Source: Blastobasis lacticolella (lineage: Eukaryota; Arthropoda; Insecta; Lepidoptera; Blastobasidae). From it: a DNA stretch of 64,000 nucleotides. This document shows positions 25,301 through 37,300 of the stretch, piece after piece; positions within the stretch are counted from its first letter, which is position 1; every line of letters begins with the position of its first letter. The translations under genes and the position numbers were made by a program. Where the stretch lies: assembly GCA_905147135.1 (NCBI GenBank), contig LR990044.1, positions 21,397,622 through 21,461,621 on the forward strand. Reading direction: 5' to 3'. The notes beneath the pieces are model-generated. The model did not search any database. It saw only the letters and a program-made list of their open reading frames with translations, and was not told the origin of the DNA.

Positions 25301-28300
25301 ACTTTCCTGGTCAACGCGTCTACAACATGCTAAATACACTGCATTCTGGTCAAGAGTATGTCGGCGTGTCCACGAGTCACTTGCTATTTAGTCGGAGATC
25401 GACCAGTGGGATATAGTGGTGGAACCACGAGTCCGGAGCCTAGGCCACCTGATGGGAAGTGGTCACCGCTGCCTCATCAGTAAACGCCATGGGTATCACC
25501 AATTCGTTGCCCCTTAAAGTCCCGAAACATTGTTCTCAAAATATATTGTATAATTTTTTGTTTCTCCAAATAAACTAAATCAAAATACTAACAAAGAAAG
25601 AGATTTTGAGAAAAAACATGCCCTCATCACTGCAGTCTCTTCCAGGGCACTCTCCTCCAGGGCACCCAAGGGCTCGAAGAGGAGGACAGGGACACGGAGA
25701 CGACCGGAGATGACGGTGCAGGACGCCAACCATCGCCGCAGGGTTACTCCCAGGGCATAGACATGTGTGTGATCGATGCTATCCGTGACCTCCGCGAGAT
25801 GTACCGCAATTGGAAGGAGATGGCGGCCCGACCGGTGGCCGTGAAGCCGCCGGAGCCGGTCGCCAAGCCGAAGAAGTATTACCAGCGGAAGGTCACTCAC
25901 GAGGAGATGATGTAAGTTTTTTTTCACATCACAGCCCATCCACTGCAGAACAAAGGGCCTCTCCCGCGAAAGGGAAGCCATTGCCATAACCTGCACACTT
26001 GGCAGACGGGTTGGAGATCGCAGTATTATAAATATAACAATGGAAAACGCTGCTGCCCTCTTTCCAGCTTACGTAGACTTACATTTTTCCTGAAAAATAT
26101 TAGTCGACGACACCCACGAGTGCAAGGGGTTGGTACTATCCTACTCTACCAAAGACCACATGACCAAGATTTTTTACCCGACGAAAAAAGAAAGGTTTTA
26201 TGTATTTGTGGCTCTGTGGCGGTGTGTAGCATCTGAACGGATGGATCGATTTGGATGCAATTTTCACTATCTGAAAGCCGGGTTAATCAAGATGATTCTT
26301 AGTTTTGTTTCATTACATCCATAGGCTGCGGTGACTGCCTACCATCAGGCAGGCCGTAAGCTTGTTTGCCACCTTATTGGCTTAAAATTTTTTTTAAAAA
26401 GGTTCAGTAGTTTAGAAAATATTTGAATGAATAAATGTAAAATTGATAGGCGGTTGTCCGACTTTTTCTGTCGGTCAGGTTATTTATGTTATACGGCAGT
26501 TCTTTTTTATACCACTAAGGTGGCAAACAATCTTACGGCCTGCCTGATAGTAAGCATCGCCGCAGCCTATGGAAGTTTGCAATACCAGGAGCATCATCCA
26601 CGCCCCTGCAACAACAACGCATCAATTAGAAGAAAATTCCAGTTTCCCATCAAATTTCCCCATTCAAAATGCTAATTTCCTAGCTAAGGACCTAACACAT
26701 TGTATATGTCGGTTAGAATTATTTTAGTGAGTACTGCAAAGTTTCTTTCTTTTCAATGTCAATGTAGTATATTTTATTTATTATATCAAGTTTATAGTTT
26801 ATTTTATTAAGCTTCGTATTTATAAAATATTTATTTTTGGATTAATCAATAAAGAATAGCATATTTGTTTAAATGATTTTGATATTTAAATATAATATAT
26901 GTATATCCGTTTGCGCAACGCGCGTGGGATGCATGGGCTTTTCTGAAAACCAGCGCTGTGACAGGCATTAGCCCTCACAGCAATATGCTGAGACTGGTCC
27001 ATTTCGGTTTCCATTACATCACTGGCTGGTCTTATGTAATTTTCAGTAATTATAATTTACTGTACTCACCTTAGGTTAAGGATGTAATGAGGATCCGAAT
27101 AAAATACTGTCTATGTATATGTCTATACTTTCTATACGCCACATTGCAGGCAGACCACGGATCGCATGCGGGCGGACGTGGACGCGGCGCTGCAGACCGC
27201 CGCCGAGGACGCGTTCGCGATCGCAGACTCGGCCATCGTGATCGCACAGGCCGTCGGTGAGACCTGACACCCATCTTTTATACCGCTAAGGTGGGAAATA
27301 AGCTTACCCCATTATTCTGCTCTGCATTATTAGCTTCTCTCGGTCGTCGGTAACCTGGCGTCTTAAGCCGTTGGCTTCTCGCATCCGGCTCCTCCAGGAT
27401 GTGCATTCATAGCTTCCTGGGACCTCTTTTCTGATAACGGCATAATTAGATACCGATTTCCCACTTATACATGATCCTTGCGCAGCAGGCGACCAATCCA
27501 TCGCAGGCGAGCCTCTTCACTCTTCGATTTGATCCGTGATAACTCTTTCACTAAGGCTGCCACGAACGTGTACTCGTTACGAACTCTCAGGTCGTGTAAC
27601 GCTGCACATCCACCGCAGCATTTTTATTTCGTCGATGTCCTATATCAAATTATTAATCAAATTCATTTTCTTTCATCAGAGGAGAAGATGAACACAGCCT
27701 TGGGCCTGGACCTTCGGCTGACCAAGTTGATGTCTGTGGTGAAGGAACATGCTCAGCAACTGGTGGGACTCGACAAGGCGACCGCTATGCAGGTGATCAT
27801 CCGATATTTTGTCGACATTAAACTAAGGTTGTGCGTCTACTGCGTCTAGATCGCCTCCTAAGGAGTAGACAGGGCATGAGTTTGCAAACTATAATATATA
27901 ATGTCTCAAATATGTGTTCATAAACTAAAAAACAAATTATAAACGGTCTTTTACAGGCTCTTCATGAGGATAATAATTATCATCATTATATCATCAATAT
28001 AGCCCAATATAGCCCATAGCATCAATATAGCCCATAGCCCAAAGCACCACTGTTCCGCGTCCATTCGAGGTTTACCAAAAAAATTTGATATTTTAAGAAA
28101 TGAAATTGGACTGAAAACACGAAATTTCTTTGGGCAAAGATATATAGCAGGGGACAATATCGGTTGAACGTGGAATAGCACCATCTGCTTCTAGCTTTTC
28201 AGATAACCTAGTTTGCCAACCTAGATCTTTCCAGATAACCCAGCGTATATTGTTATAAAGAATCATCCCTTGTTCCAGATCGACAATTTTCAGGAGCAGG

Positions 28301-31300
28301 TGACGTTACTACGGGTCGAGTTGGAAGGAGGGCTCATGGAATTTGAAAAGTTCAACTTTCGTTCGGAGGCCGTGGGTTAGTTTGTTCAATTTGTGGACGA
28401 AATATTATTTTCATCATCATATCAGCCGAAAGACGCCTGCTGCTGGGCAAAGGCCTCCTCCAGAGTTCTCTAAAAAAGCCGGCCTTGTGCCTTCTGCTTC
28501 CAGCTGGTACCTGCAATCTTTAGCAAGTCGTCGGTTCACTTTACCGGACCAAGTTTAAATTCTCAAATATTTTCTAAACGATTGAACAGATTATTATGAA
28601 ACAACGCTAAAAATTATCTAGATTGAACTGCTTATAATCGAGATGATTCTTTGAAATCGGTCTATCCGTTCGGGAGCTACGAAGCCACAGACAGCTGACA
28701 GACATACACCTACACAGATCCACAGATACACGCGTCAATCTATAAACATGACATCACCCCTCTTTTTTTGTCGAGAGTTAAAAATCGATGGGGAAGGTTC
28801 ATGAATGTGGAAGAAGCGAGTCAGGGCAAGTGAAACAATAAGGTCTCTGCCTACCCCTATGGGAAAAAGGAGTGATGGTATGCATAGTGATGAGGATGGT
28901 GCGGTCCACAGCGGTGTTGGAGCTGAAGGAGCGCTACGAGGCGGCCGTCCAGGACTTGGAGAACACGGTGTTGGAACACATGAAGCTCTCTCAGCGGCAG
29001 GAGCGTGTGCAAAGGGAAGTCAAGGTAAGGAAGAGGTTCTTGGCAGGCGTTGTTTTGCGGGGCTTTAATTTAGTGGATATTCTCTTCCCACACTCACAAC
29101 GCAACTCTAGGGTTGCAGGTAAACCATAGAGAGACGGAGGTAGCAGAAAAAGACTGGATAGTAAAAAAAATTAAAATCCAGCCAACTTCTGCGATCTATC
29201 AGATAAAAAGCGGTCACGCGTTCAGTTATTCCTTTTATTGGACCGACGCGATCAGAATGCCTGCTGTGTGAACAACAACGAACGCAGAATTCGAACGCAG
29301 AACGTCCGAACGCGTTCCGCCTTTTGTTTTACAGCACGTTTTGGCAATCTCAGCATCCTTATCCTTTCCCTAAACATTTTAGTAGGTATAAAACCTAAAG
29401 TCGCTTTTGCGTTTGACTGTCAGTCTTTATATCTGCTAACTCCTAAATCATGCAACAAATTTTGATGCGGTTGCCACTATTATTTAAAGAATTTCTTCCG
29501 GATTTCATTTCTTGGTCACATATAGGTCCGCAACGCACTTCAAACACTGTATTTACTCTAGTCATCATTTAGAAGTAACGACAATATCTCTTCACAGTTA
29601 GCAATATTCTATTCTATACAACAATTACAGGACTTGGCGGAAGCGATAGAACACTTGCGCGATCAAAAAGCTGACCGCGAGGAGGTCACTGATGGGCTCA
29701 GAGACAAGGTATTAATATAGAGTACCTTAGATGTGGCATTTACTAGGATGCTTGGTAGACGTAGGTATCAATTACAGTTGGTTTGCTTTGCAACTTTTTA
29801 CCGCATAAATATTTCAGTACTTTATACTTTAAATAACTCATGTCTAGTATTTGTCCTTAACCATTTAACAGCCAAGCTGTTTTCTTTGAACTTACCCTCG
29901 CTGCCACGTCAAAATACCTTCTAAACATTCATTATATTTATCTCGACGTTATGCGTATTATAACTTAGACTAGCCTAGCCAAGATGCCGTGCTGTGCGTC
30001 CATATGACCATCCATCCTTGTACTATCCACGTGGCCATCCATCCTTGTACTATCCACGTGACCATCCATCCTTGAACTATCCACGTGACCATCCATCCTT
30101 GCACTATTCACGTGACCATCCATCCTTGCACTATTCACGTGACCATCCATCCTTGTACTATCCACGTGGCCATCCATCCTTGTACTATCCACGTGACCAT
30201 CCATCCTTGCACTATCCACGTGACTATCCATCCTTGCGCTATCCACGTGGCCATCCATCCTTGAACTATCCACGTGACCATCCATCCTTGCACTATCCAC
30301 GTGACCATCCATCCTTGCACTATCCACGTGACTATCCATCCTTGCGCTATCCACGTGGCCATCCATCCTTGAACTATCCACGTGGCCATCCATCCTTGCA
30401 CTATCCACGTGACCATCCATCCTTGAACTATCCACGTGACCATCCATCCTTGCACTATCCACGTGGCCGTCCATCCTTGCACTATCCACGTGGCCACCCA
30501 TCCTTGTACTACCCACATGGCCACCCACCCCGCTCCCAGGCGAACGTGGCGCAGCTGATCCGGATGGTGCGCGAGGCGGTGTTCGAGGACGTCCGCGTGG
30601 AGCTGCAGCTGCGCATCCAGATGGGGTACGAGAAGCTGCGGCGGATGGACAGCGTCTGGATGGTTGGTGGGGCAGATATTGAAATAGGATAAGTCAATAG
30701 AAGTTCCAGAAGCGCCGGTGGCCGAGCGGTTAAGGAATCCGAGCGAGAGGTACCGGGTTTGAATTCCGCTGTGGCCATGTACTAATTACTCTTTTCTGAG
30801 TTATGTACATTAGTTGTATACTAACCGATGCTGTACATTCAGGTGACTGAATGTGTAACCATGTTCCAATCTGGCCAGGTTCTCCTGATAGCAGGGTCAA
30901 GTAGATTAGATGGTAGTTGCTCCACAGTAATTACCTGGTCTGCCAAACCCTGGATCATGGTCGAGGTGGACCTCGGGCCCTCGTGCGCGACACCCCAACC
31001 GGGACATTTACGCCAAGATGATGAAGTCACGCGCGTGGAATTTCTATTCATGATGAATAGACTTTCATGATGGTGACTTTGTCGGCGTGCAGAAGATGCG
31101 ATAGACTTACTTTGCCTTTGTGACACCTGACAGTTGTTGCGCAGTAGTATAGTAGTCAGCTGTTTCGTGGTTTTACTTCTCCTGGTACCCATACGCAAGA
31201 CTTGTAGCTCATATTTATTAAATGTGAATAAAGAAACAAATTGGTAACATACCATTGCGACCACTACAGGAGGCAGTGAACGACTTCTCGATAGTGACGA

Positions 31301-34300
31301 CGCATAAGGCGGCCGTCACGGACCTGATGAACCTTCGCGTGGAGCTCTCGAAGCGGCTCAAGGTCATGGAGCGGAAGGTGCGGCTGCTAGCCAGGGTGCT
31401 CGGCGAGCCTAAGGTGGGTTGCGTGCTATAAATAAATAAATAATCATTTATTTCAGACATTTTACTGTTGCAATAAGAATAAGAATGAACAATATCATTA
31501 TACATATAAATGATTTAGGTTTAATAGTACGACCGTCAATAAAAACCGTATCTATGTATAAACAAAAATTACACCTATTTTCTAATAATTTTCTTATTCA
31601 ACCTAACTAATGAATTTTCTAATAAATTTATTTTGTACCTACAGTCTGGGGGCCTATTATGGCGCTTTAGAAACTAGGAACATACCTGAAAATCCTATGA
31701 TGGGAAACTCCTTAGGATTATCAAGGTTACTTTATAAAATCTAAAGTTAAAACTAAACTCATGGGCAGGGGTTCTTAGGTCTAACCTAACCGCCAGTCAA
31801 ATCCCGTGCTGCATTCCCCCCTTTCGTTCCTCTTCTTCAAACAGTGGACTAATGTAGATTGCGATGGCTGCCCCCAGGCAGCCCTAATAACGACGACTTC
31901 AGAGCCCCGCGAGCTTTCCGCTCTGCGGTCTGTGAGTGCTTTGGTATGGCCTATGTCCAGTAATGGACACTATAGGCTAATGACGATAATGACAATAACG
32001 ATGACTGCGACGACGATGATGATCACGACGACATTAGAACGATGATGACCATGACAACGATGATGACATTGATGACAATGACGATGACGACAATAACGAT
32101 GACGAAGACCACGCTGACAACGAAGTAGACGTCGAAAATTTTAACATTTTTTTCATCCCACCTCTATAACAAAATTCAAAATTCAAAATTTCTTTATTGA
32201 TTAGGACATTAAATATCTCTTTCAATCGTCAAAAAGGAGGGGGGTAGGAAAGTAGGAAGGAAACACACAGTGACACGCTGACCGCCCTATGGCCGTAGAT
32301 AAACGTATCCCTCGCCAACCACAACCGAACCGGGCTCGACAATGCCAGACAGAGCCGGAACGCTATATTATATTATATACTCGTAGGTATGTCTAGTATA
32401 ATTAAGAAAAACCACCTAAAACTACAGCAAGAGTAAGCCAGTCCACCAAGGCAGCACCCGTTCACGAGTATAACGCAGGGCCCAGCCATCGTCCAATTCA
32501 ACCATATTTGAGGGAAAAGAACGACCCAGCCCCCACGCCACCGCCAGACAGACTTTTAAGTGAGCGTGCATCACACATGCTGCATGTGATAGGTAGTTGC
32601 TTTCACCCTACTCTATCCTATCCCTACCCTATCGCTACCTTACCCCTACCCTATCCTACCATTGCCTTAACCCTACCCTACCACTACCTTACCCCTACCT
32701 TACCACTATCTTACCCCGACCCTACCACTATCTTACCCCTACCCCGCCCTATACTACCTTACCGCTATCTTACTCCTACCCTACCCTACCCCTACTCTAA
32801 CTACTACCTTACCCCTACCCTAGCGCAGACAGGAGACACCATGTGTGGGAGAGGAAGGAAAATTAACGCCGCTTCCAAGGTGGTTCTCCGTGGGGGAAAG
32901 AAACGGCAAGAAACCCACAGAGCCTACGTTATTTCTTTTGTTTTTAAACATGTATTATGTACTAATACATTATTTGTCCTATATACTATCTTAAAAGTAA
33001 ATACCTGTATAGAACAGCAGTTCAGTCCCATGGACTTTTGTCATTTACATATTCAGATATACCATAATAACTTTTTTGACATAATTTGTTTTTTATAGCG
33101 ACTTTAAATTTATTCCATTGAATTGAATTTACCATTGTAAATTCTGAATATCTGTTGGAACCTTATTATAAAAGCGTACACATTGACCCATAAATGATTT
33201 GTGGACTTTGGCTAGACGACAAGCACCAGCAACAAGCTTATTTCTCGTATTAATATTATGAACATCACTATTCTTCTTAAATAAGTGTAAATTTTTATGA
33301 ACATACATTAAATTCTCATATATATATATTGTGACGGCATTGTCATTATATCAATGTTCCTGAATTTATCTCTTAGTGAAGTTCTAGGTCTCAATTGATA
33401 AATCGCGCGAATAGCCCTTTTCTGCAATACAAATACATTGTGCCAGTCGGCAGCGTGTCCCCACAGCAGTATGCCATAGGCCATAATACTGTGGAAATAA
33501 CTAAAGTAAACTAATCTTGCTGTAGCCTCGTCAGAAATACCCCGTATTTTCTTTACAGCATATGCTGCAGAACTTAGCCTTTTCGCCAATTTATCAATGT
33601 GAGGACCCCATTGCAATTTATTATCCAGAGTAAAGCCTAAAAATACTGTGGAATCAACAAGATTCAAATTTTCGCCTTTTATTTGTACATTAGTGGGCAC
33701 TGATCTAACATTTGGCAAAGAGAATTTTAAACATTTTGTCTTCTTGCCATTCAGTAATAAATTATTAACCGTAAACCAGTTTAGCACTTCTGCAATAGCC
33801 TTGTTCACGTCTTCATATGTTAATTGTTGTCTTTTTACTTTAAACACTAAAGATGTATCGTCCGCGAACAAGACAATTTCATTTATCTTTTACAAAGTAC
33901 GGTAAGTCATTTACATAAACAAGAAACAAAAACGGGCCCAAAATAGATCCCTGGGGGACACCCATAGAGACAACAGACCCCATAGATCTCTTCTCCGTTC
34001 ACATCAACTTTTTGAATTCTATGACTCAAGTATGAATTTAGCAAGTTCAGGGCCAAGTCCTTTATTCCATAATGTTGTAATTTCCTGACCAAAATATCAT
34101 GATTAACGCAATCAAAGGCTTTGGATAAATCACAGAAAACCCCTAAGGCATCACGTGATTCTTCCCACGCCCCAAAGATATGTTTAATAAGTTCAACACC
34201 GGCATCAGCTGTTGAACGACCGCGAGTAAAACCGAATTGTTTATGATGCAATAGGTTACTTCCATAAAAATGAGCTTTTAGTTGATTTAATATGATTTTC

Positions 34301-37300
34301 TCAAATATTTTACTTAGAGTCGATAAAATTGAAACTGGTCTAAAATTTGTAGGATCCGTTGCATTACCAGTTTTCCATTCACCGTTTTCACCAGGAAATT
34401 CACCATTATCAACACAATTATTAAATATATTCGCTAAGTGGACAGCAATAACATCAATTACAGAGCTAATAATTTTTACCGACATACCATCAATGTCGGC
34501 AGTTGCTTTCATTTTTATGGTTTTAAAAGCCTTACTATATCTTGAGGTGTTGCATGCTCGAACTTAAAATCGATGACACTCTCGGGTACATTTTGTTTTA
34601 ACAAGGATTCAGCGAGAGCAGGAGACAAATTTAAGGATTTCGTAGTTGACACTGGAATGTCTGTAAAAAATTTATTGAATGCCTCCGCAACTTCCGAGTT
34701 TTTGGTAACAACATTATCATTTATCTTTAAACTGTAATTAGTATCGCGATTTGTTACTTTTCCAGTTTCACTATTTATTATCTGCCATGTGGATTTTACT
34801 ACATCTGTGCTATTTTTTAGTTTGTGTTTAACGAAATTCGATTTAGCTGTAGCACAAACGCGTTTAAATAACTTCGAATAATGTTTAACATACTCAGCAA
34901 ATTCTACGCTATTATTATACGCCCGTTCTGCACAGAGCTCATATAATTTATTTCTACTCTTATGTATTCCTGCTGTCGCCCAATCGCTAAACATAAGTTT
35001 GCTGTTTACTGCCTTCACCTTTGGTTTGAATATACTATTACTTTCAGTTTTTGTCATGTGTAAAACTGAATGATAATATTCATTTGTATAATCAAAATAC
35101 TTTAAATTAGATGATTTCTCTATAATGTTATTTCTAAAACTGTTTAGACGGTTGTTGTTAATTGGTACAAATTTAATAGTATTTTTTGTTTCTTTCCTCA
35201 TATTAACATTAAACACAGCTAATTGACCACAATGATCGGATTGCAATTTGTTTATTACAGACTGGCTACATGCCTGGATATCACAAAAAATGTTGTCTAG
35301 ACAAGTTGATGTAGTACTTGTTATTCTAGTAGGCTCTAAAAATAAGTTGATTAAATTATGACACTTAAATAATGATATTAGCCTACCAGTATATTTACAA
35401 GATACGTCTAATAAATCTATATTAAAATCTCCACAAACAACAATATTTTTATTACAATTGCTAACTTTAATAAGGGCTTCGTCCATAATTTTCTCGAACA
35501 AATCAAATGATGAAGCCGGAGGTACACGTTGTACAATGAGGTGTAAATAAATATTTCCTATTGTCATCCTCATTTTCATCCTTATCCGCATCCGCATCCG
35601 CATCCGCATCCGCATCCGCATCCGCATCCGCATCCTCATTCCCATCCTCATGCCCATCCTCCTCCTCCTCCTCATTCTTATTCTCTCACGTTGCCCCAGG
35701 CGGCCCTAATAACGCGCAAGCTGGACGCGGCGTGCGCGGCGTGCGCGGTGCCGGCGCGGCTGGACGCGGCGGGCGCGACGCGCGCCGACCCGCGCGCGCT
35801 GCCCGCGCTGCGGCCCAAGCCGCCGCGGCCCACCACCGAGCTGTGCCTCAAGGACCTCATCGAGAACGATCCGGACGAGCTCAGGTGGGTGGGGCACGGT
35901 CCTGTTTCGTACGGGCCGCCGCAGCCCACCATCGAGCTGTGCAATAACGACCTCTTCAAGAACGATCCGTATGAGCTCAGGTATGTGGTACGGTTCTGAT
36001 TTATACGGGCCTCCGTAGCCCACCATCGAGCTGTGCAATAACGACCTCTTCGAGAACGATCCGTATGAGCTCAGGTATGTGGTACGGTTCTGATTTATAC
36101 GGGCCTCCGTAGCCCACCATCGAGCTGTGCAATAACGACCTCTTCGAGAACGATCCGTATGAGCTCAGGTATGTGGTACGGTTCTGATTTATACGGGCCT
36201 CCGTAGCCCACCATCGAGCTGTGCAATAATGACTTCCTTCAGAACGATCCGGATGAGCTCAGGTCAGTGTCTTTTTTTGCTCCCAACGCAAAGGTAATGG
36301 GCCTCCTCCAGTTGTAAGGAAAGAGGTTAACTGTCCTAGATTACCAGCCGGCCGGCCGGACTAGTTATGCAGGACTCGCTAAAAAAAACCTAAGCGCCTA
36401 CGTGCTAAACACCCTTTGGGAGCACCTGTAGCTGGGAATGCTTTACAGGTTTCATCGGAAGCGACACCCCATGGGGTTTTTATTTTTATACTACAAAGGT
36501 GGCAAACAAGCTTGCAACCTGCCTGATGGTAAGCAGTCACCGCAGCCTATAGACGTTTGCAATACCAGGGGCATCACCCACGTGTTGCCGATGTGGCCGT
36601 TGCATGTTGTACTCTCTAGGGAAAACCTCTCCTGAGGGCCTATCGGCTATCTCAGTGGACAACTGAATTTGACATAAAAAAATCTGACACTACTCTAATT
36701 TGGTACTAATTTGGTAGACGCTATTGCCAGTTTTCAACGTAGATGACGTGGTATAGAATTATCTAGTGTCAAATACAGTTGTCAACTGAGTTAGCCAATA
36801 GCCCCGCAGGTAGTTCATTCCACAACCTTAGTGTGCGTGGTAGAAAGTTTCTTTGGAACCGCACAGTTCGCGACCAATTTGGCTCGTCACGTGGGCAGTC
36901 TTCCATGAAGACGGGACTATTCCAGTGGAGTATGAGAGTGCAAAGAGGCGCGTTAGTACCGGACACAATTCGGGAGCAGACACTTTAAGCACCACCGGCG
37001 GAATACCATCAGGCCCACTCGACTTTCGAACATCAAGAGAGAGCAGAGCTCGCCGTACCTTTGCTAAGAAAAGGATATTTCCGGCATTGATTTGCCGCCC
37101 CACGGGATGATAGGCGGGTCGGCGTCTCCGTCATTCAGTGTCGAGTTTGAGGCAAAGAGAGCACTTAGTAAATTGATTTCCTCAATTGCACTATGGGCCA
37201 GGGCACTGTCAGGTTTACGCAGTGGTGGAAAGGACGACAGACTAAAGTTTCCTTCAGCAGCTTTGGCGAGCGACCAGAAAGCCCGGCTACCAGAGGGGTA

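Larger units (their letters stand above)
32165..35568 (-). mobile_element. 5'-truncated LINE (jockey/CR1 superfamily), copy 1, in intron 14
   Basis: Antisense to the host gene. Same family as the intact element at 58795-63030. Endonuclease pieces (VVCGDFNIDLL, SDHCGQLAVF) lie at 35500-34515, reverse transcriptase at 34512-33308 (FCDLSKAFDCVNHD, FADDTSLVF). It has frameshifts near 34513 and 33890. The 3' end shows AATAAAG, then TTTTGAA-type tail repeats near 32165-32200. At the 5' end it breaks off in the endonuclease against a CATCCG array. Confidence 0.88.

Noticed and set aside
29965..30692. Long open frames of 187-232 residues on both strands
   Set aside because: Artefact of a stop-free 27-bp minisatellite within an intron; only the last 41 codons (exon 13) are supported.
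31878..31927. Extra coding exon reading AALITTTSEPRELSALR
   Set aside because: Only the first few codons match exon 15, the rest diverges and continues into a dispersed repeat (GGCCTATGTCCAGTAATGGA); including it would not join in phase to the known neighbours.
32600..32825. Possible telomere-like repeat (CCTACC/CTTACC)
   Set aside because: Insect telomeres use CCTAA; this is an irregular simple repeat within a LINE 3' region.
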